NCBI GenBank assembly: GCA_017471045.1
Contig: JAFUWZ010000017.1
Location: 27,146-91,145, forward strand
Length of the DNA stretch: 64,000 bases
Direction: 5' to 3'
DNA from: Bacteroidales bacterium
Lineage (GTDB): Bacteria; Bacteroidota; Bacteroidia; Bacteroidales; UBA932
Shown piece after piece: positions 17,135 through 25,730 of this stretch. Positions within the stretch are counted from its first letter, which is position 1. Every line of letters starts with the position of its first letter. Made by a program: the position numbers and the translations under genes. Under the pieces are notes generated by a model that did no database searches, was not told the origin of the DNA, and was given only the letters and a program-made list of their open reading frames with translations.

Positions 17135-18058
17135 ATGGGACACGATAAACTGAGGAAGTTCGCGGAGAACGAGCAGTTCTCCTGTCTGCTCCAGCCGTCG
17201 GCGTCGGAGCTGCTTGCGGACGGTTTTTTCTCCCTGCGGGACCATGCCGTCAAGGGGCACTGGAACGAAACGATGTTCGATGCGGCGCGGCCGATCGTGC
17301 TGGAACTGGGCTGCGGCAAGGGCGAATATACGATCGACCTGTCGCAGCGGGATCCTTCCTGCAACTACATCGGCGTGGATATCAAGGGCGCGCGGCTGTG
17401 GAAGGGAGCGAAGTATGCCCACGAGCATCAGCTGGGCAATGTAGCGTTCCTGCGGACGCGGATCGAATTCATCAGCGCTTTCTTTGCGCCCGGCGAGGTG
17501 TCGCAGATCTGGCTGACCTTTTCGGACCCCCAGCTCAAGAGCGAGAACAGCCGCCTTACGTCGCCGGTCTTCCTGGAGCGGTACCGCCGCTTCCTGCAGC
17601 CGGGCGGGGTCATCCATCTCAAGACGGACAGCCGCTTCCTGTACGAGTATTCCCGGGCCGTGGCGCGCTGCAACGGCCTTCCCGTCCTCGCTGCGACGCC
17701 GGACCTGTATGGCACGCCGCGCGAGGCGCTTTTTGACGCAGGCATGCGCCAGAACGGCACCGGGCTGCAGCGTGCTGGGCTTTTTACCCCTTCGGGCGGA
17801 TCGGTCGATGCCCTGTACGAAGTGCAGACCTTCTACGAGCGGATGTTCCGCGCCCAGGGCTACAAGATCTGCTACCTCGCCTTCACCCTCGACGACGCTC
17901 CTTCTGTCGGTTCGGCCGTTCCTTTCCGCCATCCTACCGTGGAGGAGTTCGACCCTGCCTGGTGGCGCAGTGTCGAAGGCCCCCGTCACTTCGCTACACC
18001 GCCAGACTCTGTTACCACCCCTTTCGCGGCTACGGATCCCGGCGGTGCAGGGCAATGA
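17135..18058 (+). CDS. trmB: tRNA (guanine-N7)-methyltransferase
   Basis: 307 residues. SAM-binding motif LELGCGKGEYTIDL (about residues 53-66) and IGVDIKGARLWKGAK are followed by the family's FSDPQLKSENSRL (the FPDPW-type loop) and HLKTDSRFLYEY. It methylates G46 in the tRNA variable loop. The enzyme core should end near the strand ICYLAFTL. About 55 further residues (from DDAPSVG) have no family counterpart I recognise and run through Pro/Ala-rich sequence to the stop, so the tail may be dispensable or recently acquired. It is the last gene of the trxA operon, starting 1 nt after the GldH-like stop. Confidence 0.9.
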   Translation: MGHDKLRKFAENEQFSCLLQPSASELLADGFFSLRDHAVKGHWNETMFDAARPIVLELGCGKGEYTIDLSQRDPSCNYIGVDIKGARLWKGAKYAHEHQLGNVAFLRTRIEFISAFFAPGEVSQIWLTFSDPQLKSENSRLTSPVFLERYRRFLQPGGVIHLKTDSRFLYEYSRAVARCNGLPVLAATPDLYGTPREALFDAGMRQNGTGLQRAGLFTPSGGSVDALYEVQTFYERMFRAQGYKICYLAFTLDDAPSVGSAVPFRHPTVEEFDPAWWRSVEGPRHFATPPDSVTTPFAATDPGGAGQ

Positions 18059-18213
18059 TGGCTCCGGATTCGGAGTGGTGGATCAGTGATCGCCCGATCG
18101 GCTTGGCAGAGAAGTAACGGGTAATTAATGAAAAAAGAGACTGTGCCCCTGCTGTTTTTAGAGGGGTCGTTAAGTAGTATCTCTCAGTGATTTATAGATA
18201 ATTAAGCGCCACG

Positions 18214-19032
18214 ATGCCACACGTTAGAATGACCATGCCGGTGGAGCTGCCGGAGCCGGAAGTGATCGACGTACCGGCGCTGCTTGCATCATGCCTGTCC
18301 GGTGAGACCGAGATGATCTGCGTCCTTGGCCCCACCGCCTCCGGCAAAACCCGCTATGCGGTCCGGCTGGCCCGCGAGATGAAGCGGCTGATGGCCTCGA
18401 CCGTCATTCCCAGCTCTCTCGTCGAGATCATCTCCGCCGACTCGCGCCAGGTGTACGTCGGCATGGACATCGGCAGCGGCAAGGACCAGGAAGAATACGG
18501 CGAGATCCCCGTTCACCTGATCGACATTGCCCCCGCAGGCAGCAAATACAACGTCTATCGCTACCAGCAGGACTTCGCCCGCGTGTATGCCGACATCCGG
18601 CGGCGTGGCGCCATTCCGCTGCTCTGCGGCGGCACCGGTTTGTATATTGAAGCGGCGGCGCGGGGCTATGATTTCGGCAAGGATCAGCCCACGGTCGACC
18701 CCGCCCTGCTGCCCTCCCGCACCTTCTTCATCGGTACCCTGGTCTCTCGCGAAGTGCGGAACGAGCGGATAGACGCACGGCTCCGGGACCGGTTGGGACA
18801 CGGTCTGGTCGAGGAAGTCCGGGGCCTGCTGGACAGCGGCATCCCGGCCGAAGACCTGATCTACTACGGCCTGGAATACAAATTCGTGACCCAATATGTG
18901 CTGGGGATCCTCAGCTACGACGAAATGTTCACCCTCCTCTCCCACGCCATCCATCAGTTCGCCAAACGCCAGATGACCTGGTTCCGCGGCATGGAGCGCG
19001 ACGGCGTCACGATCCACTGGGTGACGGTTTAG
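18214..19032 (+). CDS. miaA: tRNA dimethylallyltransferase (MiaA), short Bacteroidota form
   Basis: 272 residues from the first ATG; alternatives are ATG codons at residues 6, 8 and 34, and homology starts at about residue 34. The P-loop is GPTASGKT (39-46), followed by [23 protein letters not shown] and [16 protein letters not shown]. The segment after this is shorter than in E. coli MiaA. The C-terminal [13 protein letters not shown] motif is retained. It adds an isopentenyl group to A37 of tRNAs reading UNN codons. The 155-nt gap before it is separated from trmB and holds no recognisable gene. Confidence 0.85.
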   Translation: MPHVRMTMPVELPEPEVIDVPALLASCLSGETEMICVLGPTASGKTRYAVRLAREMKRLMASTVIPSSLVEIISADSRQVYVGMDIGSGKDQEEYGEIPVHLIDIAPAGSKYNVYRYQQDFARVYADIRRRGAIPLLCGGTGLYIEAAARGYDFGKDQPTVDPALLPSRTFFIGTLVSREVRNERIDARLRDRLGHGLVEEVRGLLDSGIPAEDLIYYGLEYKFVTQYVLGILSYDEMFTLLSHAIHQFAKRQMTWFRGMERDGVTIHWVTV

Positions 19033-19060
19033 CTGCATTTGCACTTGTTCAGGCCGTCGG

Positions 19061-19082
19061 TTCCGCCTTTGTTCTGGCGGAA
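19061..19082 (+). terminator. Hairpin between miaA and smpB
   Basis: TTCCGCC (19061-19067) and GGCGGAA (19076-19082) form a 7-bp stem with an 8-nt loop, 29 nt after the miaA stop. It has no clear T-run behind it, so termination is plausible but not certain. Confidence 0.4.
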
Positions 19083-19095
19083 AGGAAATAATTAC

Positions 19096-19103
19096 TATCT
19101 TTG
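19096..19103 (+). promoter_or_regulatory. smpB -7 box
   Basis: TATCTTTG, full match to TAnnTTTG, ending only 8 nt before the smpB ATG. A transcript starting 5-8 nt after the box would have almost no leader. A -33 TTTG at 19068-19071 is spaced 24 nt, longer than usual. Confidence 0.6.
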
Positions 19104-19111
19104 CAGCCGTC

Positions 19112-19564
19112 ATGCCCAAAGCCAAGAGCAAAATACAGGTGACCAACCGCAGGGCCTCGTTCGACTACGAGTTCCTCGAGACTTATACGGCCGGGATCGT
19201 GCTGGTGGGGACGGAGATCAAGTCGATCCGCACCGGCAAAGCCTCTCTGCAGGACGCCTATTGCTATTTCGACCTGTCGGGCCAGCTCTATGTCCGCGGC
19301 CTCAACATCGCGCAGTATTTCTGGGGATCCTGGGGGCAGCACGAGCCCACCCGCGACCGCAAGCTCCTGCTGACCAAACGCGAACTGAAGCACCTCAGGA
19401 GCGCCTACAAACAGAAAGGCCTTACCATCGTGGCGGTCAAACTCTTCGTCGCCGACAACGGCTACGCCAAACTGGTCATCGCCCTGGCCAAGGGCAAAAA
19501 GGAATACGACAAGCGCCAGTCCATCAAGGAGAAAGACATCCGTCGCGAGCTGGACCGCGCCTGA
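19112..19564 (+). CDS. smpB: SsrA-binding protein SmpB
   Basis: 150 residues, full length. It binds tmRNA and delivers it to stalled ribosomes for trans-translation. Family features: [21 protein letters not shown] near the start, [18 protein letters not shown], then the basic C-terminal tail [19 protein letters not shown], which enters the decoding centre. The ATG is chosen because homology begins at once and no upstream in-frame start gives family sequence. The tmRNA gene itself is not in the window. Downstream begins the repeat region of the RAYT unit. Confidence 0.96.
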   Translation: MPKAKSKIQVTNRRASFDYEFLETYTAGIVLVGTEIKSIRTGKASLQDAYCYFDLSGQLYVRGLNIAQYFWGSWGQHEPTRDRKLLLTKRELKHLRSAYKQKGLTIVAVKLFVADNGYAKLVIALAKGKKEYDKRQSIKEKDIRRELDRA

Positions 19565-19580
19565 TCCGGACGGTTACCTG

Positions 19581-19793
19581 TACTTTTCCGGCGGGCAGAC
19601 ATACTTTTCATGTCACTGACCGGCTTTTCCCGATGGGCCTATAGCACTTTTTGCCCCAAAAAGCCAAAAGTGCTGTTCGACCCCCTCTTCAAAGGGACCT
19701 CAAACAGCAAAAACCCTCATCAGTGGCCGAAACTGTCGTCCCCTTGCCGGAATATCCTCTTTTAGCGGCCGAGATTGCCGTTCGCCTGTCGGC
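19581..19793. repeat. Left REP-like repeat array of the RAYT unit
   Basis: This gene-free stretch between smpB and the transposase gene (about 410 nt in all) holds several degenerate repeats in one orientation. Two 31-nt units at 19720-19750 and 19762-19792 align without gaps to a third at 20961-20991 beyond the transposase. The third contains GCGGCAGAAACTGCTGTTCG. A diverged unit lies at about 19659-19682. A longer segment, 19671-19751, is a direct repeat of 20911-20992. 19582-19605 also resembles 20874-20897. The rest, 19794-19974, shows no gene and only AT-richer sequence before the transposase start. Confidence 0.8.
19643..19674 (+). terminator. Two mutually exclusive hairpins after smpB
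   Basis: AGCACTTTT (19643-19651) pairs perfectly with AAAAGTGCT (19666-19674). Overlapping it, CTTTTTG (19647-19653) pairs perfectly with CAAAAAG (19657-19663) around a 3-nt loop. Only one can form at a time. Either could end smpB transcription, although no clean T-run follows; the second arm also forms part of the REP-like repeat. Confidence 0.45.
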
Positions 19794-19974
19794 AGTTTTC
19801 CTGGTAGAGGTCGAAAAAAACGGTCGTCTGCTGGTATAATTCAGTATAATCCGCCCTTTCTGAGATGTCCGGGACCTGCCTGACGGGGTTGTGCGCCCTG
19901 TTTTTCAGATTATCCGTGTAATATTTTCATAAACGGATCGTTCTCCTGACCTTTGTAAAACTTAAACTGTGACT

Positions 19975-20856
19975 ATGGAATGGATAGAAGAAACCGTAGA
20001 AAACTACTGGCATATATATTCTGACGGGAAACGGGCGGACATTCCCTTTCTCACGGATGAAGATAAGGTTTATGCACGGAATTCCGTTGCGATTTGTGCT
20101 TTTCAATGCAGAGTGACCATCCTGGCGGTCACCATCAACGATACGCATCTCCATGCCGTCGCCCGGGCTCCGGAGGAAAGGGCCCTGAGATTCAAAGAGC
20201 GTCTTCGAAACCGCCTGTATAGTTATCACAAGAAAGGAGGACATCCGGAAAGGATAGGGGGTGGGTTGTATTTCGCGTGTGACCCGATCCCGACCCGTAC
20301 GAAGTTGAAACAAAAGATTATCTATGTCCTTCGTAACTGCTTGGATTTCTTTCCTTTTCTTCCCGGAGAGTATCCTTGGGGATCGGGGAATCTCTATTTC
20401 GCCCGTTCGGAGATAAGACTTGGCAAACCGCTGTGTGATTATTCCCGGAGGGAACAAATCATGATCCTGCGCACCAATACCTTGTTGCCGCAGGATTGGC
20501 GCATCGACGGACAAGGGTCCGTCACGCCAGCCAGTTTTGTCGATTACCGCCAAGTGGAATCCATCTTTGTGACCGTCCGTGCATTTATCGCATTCTTGTA
20601 TGTCCGGAAGGAGGACGAAGAGGCCATGAAAAGGGACGTCGGCCGGGCCTACCTGGAATACCGGAAACTGGATGACCTCCGACAAACCGGGAACCGGTTG
20701 TCACAAAACCTTTGTAAGCACAATCTCCGGATGGCGCCCTTCGAAGCTCGGCTCAAGGTTGCTTCCCGCATGATCCGTGAGCGGGTGGCCGTTAAATCGG
20801 AGAGCCTGGCGAAGGCCCTGTATCTGAAACTGGAGGACCTGGATCGTTTGATCTGA
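19975..20856 (+). CDS. REP-associated Y1 tyrosine transposase (RAYT, IS200/IS605-related)
   Basis: 293 residues. The HUH motif is seen as NDTHLHAVA (His58 and His60). A candidate catalytic tyrosine lies in IIYVLRNCLDF (Tyr117), followed by LPGEYPWGSGNLYF, which corresponds to the YPWSS segment typical of RAYT proteins. The ~60-residue spacing from HUH to Tyr fits Y1 enzymes. The C-terminal ~90 residues are helical and may bind DNA. Such enzymes nick and join single-stranded hairpin DNA (REP sequences). The gene is flanked on both sides by related repeats and is visibly less GC-rich than smpB and metK. A GTG two codons upstream is an alternative start. No TnpB or IS ends were seen. Confidence 0.85.
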   Translation: MEWIEETVENYWHIYSDGKRADIPFLTDEDKVYARNSVAICAFQCRVTILAVTINDTHLHAVARAPEERALRFKERLRNRLYSYHKKGGHPERIGGGLYFACDPIPTRTKLKQKIIYVLRNCLDFFPFLPGEYPWGSGNLYFARSEIRLGKPLCDYSRREQIMILRTNTLLPQDWRIDGQGSVTPASFVDYRQVESIFVTVRAFIAFLYVRKEDEEAMKRDVGRAYLEYRKLDDLRQTGNRLSQNLCKHNLRMAPFEARLKVASRMIRERVAVKSESLAKALYLKLEDLDRLI

Positions 20857-20871
20857 TCAGGCGGCACTTTC

Positions 20872-20992
20872 CGACGGGCTGACAACAGTTTTTGCTTCTA
20901 CAGGCAATTATTGTCGTTCGCCCCCCCTTTTAAGAGGCCCCCGAACAGCAAAAACCTTCATCAGCGGCAGAAACTGCTGTTCGCCTACCGGA
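20872..20992. repeat. Right REP-like repeat array of the RAYT unit
   Basis: This is the counterpart of the left array, in the gap between the transposase and the convergent metK gene. 20911-20992 repeats 19671-19751 with about three-quarters identity by eye. It contains GAACAGCA (20943-20950) and its exact complement TGCTGTTC (20975-20982), and the compact internal hairpin GGCAG-AAA-CTGCT. A further diverged unit is at 20901-20922. Copies keep the same orientation as on the left. Confidence 0.8.
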
Positions 20993-21026
20993 AAAGGCGG
21001 GGATCCTTTCTGAAGGAGGGTGTGGC

Positions 21027-22295
21027 TCAGAGTCCGAAGGCGGCGCGGATCTCATCCACCCGGTCGAGCTTTTCCCAGGGGAAGAACTCCACTTCGCGCC
21101 GGACCCACTGCCCGTTGCGCAGCAGGCGCATCGGCTGCGTGTAGGGCTGCTTGCCGAAATGGCCGTAGGCGGCGGTGGGGGAGTAGATCGGATTCTTCAG
21201 GCCGAAACGGGAGATGATGGCGGCGGGGCGCAGGTCGTAGAGCCGGCGCACCTGGGCGGCGATCCGGGCGTCGCCCTGCTCGTCGAAGGCGCCGTAGCTG
21301 TCCACGAAGACGCTGACCGGCTCAGCGACGCCGATGGCGTAGGCGAGCTGGACCAGGCATTCGTCGCAGACGCCGGCTGCGACCAGGTTCTTGGCGATGT
21401 GCCGGGCGGCATAGGCGGCGCTGCGGTCCACCTTGGAGGGGTCCTTGCCGGAGAAAGCGCCGCCGCCGTGGGCACCGCGGCCACCGTAGGTGTCCACGAT
21501 GATCTTGCGGCCGGTCAGGCCCGTATCGCCCGCCGGCCCGCCGATCACAAACTTGCCCGTCGGGTTGACGTGCAGGGTGTAACCTCCGTCGAAGAGGGCG
21601 GCTGTCTGCGGCGGGAGGGACGCGATGAGGCGGGGGAGCACGATCTCCCGCACGTCGGCCTCGATCCGCCGCTGCATCGCGGCGTCATCGTCGGAGAAGG
21701 GGTCGTGCTGGGTGCTCAGGACGATCGTATCGACCCGCATGGGCCGGTGCCGGGCGGTGAAATTGACGGTGAACTGGCTCTTGGCGTCGGGCCGCAGATA
21801 AGGCATCAGCTCCGGCTCGTTGTGGCGGATGTCGGAGAGGATCCGCAGCATCCGGTGCGAGAGCGAAACGGCCAGGGGCATGTACTCCTCGGTATCGCGG
21901 CAGGCGTAGCCGAACATCATCCCCTGGTCGCCGGCACCTTGCTCAAGGGCTTCGGCGGCGGAGCGGGTCACGCCGCGGGAAATGTCGGCGCTCTGCTCGT
22001 GCAGGCGCTGGATGATCTCGCAGCTGTCGGCGTCGAACCCCAGTTCGGGGCGGTCGTAGCCGATGCGGCGGATGGTGTCGCGGATGATGCGCTCGATGTC
22101 CAGGCCCGTGGCCGAGGAAGTAATCTCGCCCGCGACCATCACGCAGTCCGTGGTGCAGAAAGTCTCGCAAGCCACGCGCGCATCAGGGTCGAGCGTGAGG
22201 TAGGCGTCCAGGATGGCGTCCGAGATCTGGTCGGCGACTTTGTCGGGGTGTCCTTCGGAGACACTCTCCGAGGTGAAAAGATAACTCTGTTTCAT
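21027..22295 (-). CDS. metK: S-adenosylmethionine synthetase
   Basis: 422 residues from MKQSYLFTSESVSEGHPDK, where homology begins. The frame extends ~60 codons upstream through the promoter, so the longer start is rejected. It makes S-adenosylmethionine from methionine and ATP. Motifs: GHPDKVADQISDAILD, the hexapeptide-like GAGDQGMMFGYA, and the P-loop-like GGGAFSGKDPSKVDRSAAY. The C-terminal residues close with EIRAAFGL. It is cytoplasmic and tetrameric in characterised homologues. It is convergent with the RAYT unit and divergent from the TonB receptor gene. No SAM riboswitch was recognised in the ~60-nt leader. Confidence 0.96.
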   Translation of the reverse strand: MKQSYLFTSESVSEGHPDKVADQISDAILDAYLTLDPDARVACETFCTTDCVMVAGEITSSATGLDIERIIRDTIRRIGYDRPELGFDADSCEIIQRLHEQSADISRGVTRSAAEALEQGAGDQGMMFGYACRDTEEYMPLAVSLSHRMLRILSDIRHNEPELMPYLRPDAKSQFTVNFTARHRPMRVDTIVLSTQHDPFSDDDAAMQRRIEADVREIVLPRLIASLPPQTAALFDGGYTLHVNPTGKFVIGGPAGDTGLTGRKIIVDTYGGRGAHGGGAFSGKDPSKVDRSAAYAARHIAKNLVAAGVCDECLVQLAYAIGVAEPVSVFVDSYGAFDEQGDARIAAQVRRLYDLRPAAIISRFGLKNPIYSPTAAYGHFGKQPYTQPMRLLRNGQWVRREVEFFPWEKLDRVDEIRAAFGL

Positions 22296-22359
22296 CGTTT
22301 TAGCATTTTTTAGACGTGGTTGCAAGCAGTCAAATCTGTCCACGTATGTCAAAGCGGGG

Positions 22360-22389
22360 CAAAGGTAGTCATTATTGTTGAAAAAACAA
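22360..22389 (-). promoter_or_regulatory. metK promoter
   Basis: On the minus strand TTG (22389-22387), a 19-nt spacer and TACCTTTG (22367-22360). The leader would be ~55-60 nt. It is back to back with the receptor promoter at 22412-22442. Confidence 0.7.
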
Positions 22390-22411
22390 CTGAAAATATC
22401 TTCGCGCGCGA

Positions 22412-22442
22412 TTGCAAGATAAGAGAAATTAGTGTAATTTTG
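22412..22442 (+). promoter_or_regulatory. Promoter of the first Oar-like receptor
   Basis: TTG (22412-22414), a 20-nt spacer and TAATTTTG (22435-22442), 53 nt upstream of the receptor ATG. It is divergent from metK. Confidence 0.7.
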
Positions 22443-22495
22443 CGCCGCGATTTTGGATGACAACTCAAAATCAATCATACTATTTCTATCATCTT

Positions 22496-25400
22496 ATGAG
22501 AAAAGCTTTTAAAAGCATGTTGCTCGCAGTCACGATGTTGATTGCGGGTACGGTTGCCTATGCGCAGGTGACCACCTCCTCCCTGGCCGGTAAGATTACC
22601 GACACCAAGGGTGAAGCTGTTCCTGGTGCTACGGTCATTGCCGTGCACATCCCCTCCGGTACCCAGTATTATGCCGTGGCGGGCAATGAAGGCCGTTACG
22701 CGATTCAGGGCATGCGCCCGGGTGGCCCCTATGAGGTCACCGTCAGCCTGCTGGGCTACGAAGAGGCCAAAGTCTCCAATGTCGCCCTCCAGTTGGGTGA
22801 GACCAAGACGCTTTCCCAGGTCCTCGCCGAGACTTCCATGGCGCTGGATGAGTCCGTAGTCGTGGCCAATGTCGATGCGGCCAAGACAGGCGCTTCCCAG
22901 GCGATCGGTCAGCGTACGATCCAGGAGATGCCGTCCATCACCCGCGGTATTGCGGATGTGGCCCGTGTCAATCCTTTCGTCCGTACCGACCAGAACGGCG
23001 GTATGTCCTTTGCCGGTGCTTCCAACAAGTACAACAGTTTCCAAATCGACGGTGCGATGAACAACGACGTGTTCGGTCTGACCAACAGCGGTTCCAACGG
23101 CGGACAGGCCGGCACCCAGCCGGTTTCCATGGAAACCATCGAGCAGATCCAGGTGAGCATCGCTCCCTTCGATGTACGCCAGAGCGGTTTCACCGGCGGT
23201 TCCATCAACGCTATCACCAAATCCGGTACCAATGAGTTCCATGGCAGTGTCTATGGTTACGGTTACAACCACGACCTCGTCGGCCAGTACACGCTTGCTG
23301 ACGGCAACAAGAGCAGCAAGTATTCCGATGAACTGACCTATCAGGCCGGTGTCACGGTCAGCGGTCCGATCGTGAAGGACAAACTCTTCTTCTTCGCCAG
23401 CTACGAGAAGTCCGACAAGTCTAACCCGAACGCCTATGGCGTCGGTTCCACGCAATCCAAGATCGACAAGGCCGTTGCCGAGGACGTTTACAAGTTCGTC
23501 AAGGATCAGTCCAAGGCCCAGGGTTACGAGTACACCGGTGAGCTCCCCAATGATCTGCAGGTCTATACCAAGTCCGACAAGATCACGGCCAAGCTCGACT
23601 GGAATATCAACAACCGCAACCATGCTTCCTTCCGTTACAGCCTCGTGAGCGCCAAACAGCTCAACTCCGTCAGCAAAGCTTCTTCCCTCAGCGCCACGGA
23701 TTACAGCTACGATTTCGTTTCTAATACCAACAGCTTCGTCGGTGAGCTCCAGAGCCGCCTGAGTGACAACCTCTCCAACGAGCTTCGTGCTTCCTACGTC
23801 CGCGTCCGCGACCAGCGCGATCCGCTCGGCGCCAAGTTCCCGATGATCCAGGTCAACAATGCCGGCGGCGGCACCATTTACCTGGGCAACGAGCGTTCTT
23901 CCGAGGCCAACCACCTCTATCAGGACATCTATTCCCTGACCGACAACCTCAGCTGGTATCTCGACCGCCACACGCTGACTTTCGGTACCCACAATGAGCT
24001 GTACCGCTTCTCCAACCTCTTCCTTCAGGATATCTACGGCACCTATTATTTCAGCAGCCCCGAAGATCTGAAGGCCGGGATTGTCAACCAGTACCGTTAT
24101 GCGCATCCGAATACCAACCTGCCCGGTGTGACCGAGAACTGGGAGCCTACCTTCCGTGCCGGTCAGTTCGGTTTCTATGCCCAGGACAAATGGGCTGTGA
24201 CCGACAACTTTGACCTTACCTACGGTATCCGTATGGACATCCCTGTTTTCTTCGACAAGCCGACGGAGAATCCTGACCTGACCACGCTCTCCAACGCGAA
24301 GGGCTGGGGCCTGAATACGGCCCAGACTGCCAAGTCCACTCCGCTGGTTTCCCCTCGCCTGGGCTTCCGTTATGACATCGCCGGCGACAGCCGTTATGTC
24401 CTCCGCGGCGGCTTCGGTCTCTTCACCGGCCGTATCCCGTTCGTCTGGTTCTCCAACAACTACTCCAACACCGGTGTCCAGCTGACTTCCTTCAATGTTT
24501 ACAGCCCGAAGATTTCCGTCATCTACGATCCGGCCAAGCAGAGCCAGAATGAGAAGGCCCTTTCCGCTGGCGGAAGCCAGACGGTCAACACCGTGGATCC
24601 CAAGTTCCAGATCGCCCAGACTGCCAAGGCCGACCTCGGCTTCGACTTCGAACTCCTCGGCATCAACTGGACCCTCGAGGGCATCTTCACCAAGACTCTC
24701 CACGACATCCAGTATACCAACCCGCTTCTGGAGAAGACCGGCCAGACGGTCGGTGACACCTATGCTTCCCTCAGCTACGACACCCGTCCGATGTTCCAGA
24801 AGATCTCCGATGCCGGCAAGATCGGTTACCTGTACAACCTGACCAATACCGACAAGGGCTATGGCTACAACCTGATGGTCCAGGCCGCGAAGTCTTTCCC
24901 GTGGGGACTTGACCTCAATGCCTCCTATACGTTCACCCGGAGCAAGAGCGTGTTCAATGGAACCTCCAGTGTCGCCCAGTCCAACTTCAATTACAACTAC
25001 CATCACTCGGATGTCAACGATCCGGAGCTTTCCTATTCGGCCTACAACATTCCTCACCAGATCAAGGTCTCTGCTTCCTGGCACGCTGACTACGGTCACA
25101 ACGACCGCTGGACCACCACCCTCGGCGCCGTCTATATCGGCACCTCCGGTGCGGCTTACAGCATCTACTATTATGGCGACCTCAACGGTGACGGCTCCAA
25201 CGGTAACGACCTGATCTGGATCCCGACGGATGCGCAGATTGACGCTATGACCTTCACGCCCGGTACCGGCGGCAATGCCAAGTACACCCCCGACGTCCAG
25301 AAGGCCAACATGAAGCAGTGGCTGGCCAACTCCAATTACATGAAGGATCATCGTGGCGAGTATTTCGACCGTTATGCTGCCAACATGCCTTTCGAGAACC

Positions 25401-25672
25401 ATGTTGACCTGCACCTCGGCCAGAAGTTCAACTTCAACGTCGGCCGGCAGCGCCACGGCATCGAGCTGGTTGTCGATATCATCAACTTCACCAACATGCT
25501 GAATCCCGCCTGGGGCCGCAGCTTCGGTATGGGTATCAACTCCTACTTCAGCCCGATCAACTTCGATAAGGGTGCTTTCACCTTCTATCATCCCGGCGAC
25601 TATCAGATGTTCGACTATGACGACTACTATTCCCGCTGGAAGATGCAGCTGGGCCTGAGGTATTCCTTCTAA
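22496..25672 (+). CDS. TonB-dependent receptor, Oar-like (receptor 1)
   Basis: 1058 residues from MRKAFKSMLLAVTM. Signal peptide ending VAYA-Q, then a carboxypeptidase-regulatory-like (CarboxypepD_reg) domain (about 25-110) with GKITDTKGEAVPGATVIAV. The plug domain follows (YNSFQIDGAMNND, IEQIQVSIAPFDVRQSGFTG, AITKSGTNEF), then a 22-strand-type barrel ending in MQLGLRYSF. There is no SusD partner beside it, as for Oar-type receptors. It is paralogous to the receptor at 27138: the first ~90 mature residues and the plug are closely alike. It has its own promoter and a strong terminator, so it is probably monocistronic. The ligand is unknown. Confidence 0.9.
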   Translation: MRKAFKSMLLAVTMLIAGTVAYAQVTTSSLAGKITDTKGEAVPGATVIAVHIPSGTQYYAVAGNEGRYAIQGMRPGGPYEVTVSLLGYEEAKVSNVALQLGETKTLSQVLAETSMALDESVVVANVDAAKTGASQAIGQRTIQEMPSITRGIADVARVNPFVRTDQNGGMSFAGASNKYNSFQIDGAMNNDVFGLTNSGSNGGQAGTQPVSMETIEQIQVSIAPFDVRQSGFTGGSINAITKSGTNEFHGSVYGYGYNHDLVGQYTLADGNKSSKYSDELTYQAGVTVSGPIVKDKLFFFASYEKSDKSNPNAYGVGSTQSKIDKAVAEDVYKFVKDQSKAQGYEYTGELPNDLQVYTKSDKITAKLDWNINNRNHASFRYSLVSAKQLNSVSKASSLSATDYSYDFVSNTNSFVGELQSRLSDNLSNELRASYVRVRDQRDPLGAKFPMIQVNNAGGGTIYLGNERSSEANHLYQDIYSLTDNLSWYLDRHTLTFGTHNELYRFSNLFLQDIYGTYYFSSPEDLKAGIVNQYRYAHPNTNLPGVTENWEPTFRAGQFGFYAQDKWAVTDNFDLTYGIRMDIPVFFDKPTENPDLTTLSNAKGWGLNTAQTAKSTPLVSPRLGFRYDIAGDSRYVLRGGFGLFTGRIPFVWFSNNYSNTGVQLTSFNVYSPKISVIYDPAKQSQNEKALSAGGSQTVNTVDPKFQIAQTAKADLGFDFELLGINWTLEGIFTKTLHDIQYTNPLLEKTGQTVGDTYASLSYDTRPMFQKISDAGKIGYLYNLTNTDKGYGYNLMVQAAKSFPWGLDLNASYTFTRSKSVFNGTSSVAQSNFNYNYHHSDVNDPELSYSAYNIPHQIKVSASWHADYGHNDRWTTTLGAVYIGTSGAAYSIYYYGDLNGDGSNGNDLIWIPTDAQIDAMTFTPGTGGNAKYTPDVQKANMKQWLANSNYMKDHRGEYFDRYAANMPFENHVDLHLGQKFNFNVGRQRHGIELVVDIINFTNMLNPAWGRSFGMGINSYFSPINFDKGAFTFYHPGDYQMFDYDDYYSRWKMQLGLRYSF

Positions 25673-25692
25673 TCCGGCAATTCTCCGTTTAT

Positions 25693-25730
25693 AAATCAGG
25701 CACCTCTTGCACGGAGGTGCCTGATTTTTT
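25693..25730 (+). terminator. Intrinsic terminator of receptor 1
   Basis: AAATCAGGCACCTC (25693-25706) pairs perfectly with GAGGTGCCTGATTT (25714-25727) around TTGCACG, and the T-run continues to 25730. It lies 20 nt after the receptor stop. The next gene's promoter is embedded in it. Confidence 0.9.

Noticed and set aside
17997-18047. Third copy of the conserved-head hairpin at the trmB 3' end
   Set aside because: The arms are only 7 bp and the head matches weakly, so it is kept as a remark and not annotated as a repeat.
18149-18170. Possible stray copy of the RAYT-flanking repeat before miaA
   Set aside because: The segment CTGCTGTTTTTAGAGGGG resembles the repeat only loosely and could be chance; a repeat profile search would be needed.
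19581-20992. CRISPR array
   Set aside because: There are only a few degenerate units with irregular spacing, no identical repeats and no cas genes; the REP/RAYT explanation fits better.
22296-22359. SAM riboswitch in the metK leader
   Set aside because: The ~60-nt leader is too short for the larger SAM classes and I could not fold it into any SAM-class core I know.
22296-22478. N-terminal extension of metK
   Set aside because: The added residues cross the back-to-back promoters and are not conserved-looking; SAM synthetase homology begins exactly at MKQSYLFTSES.
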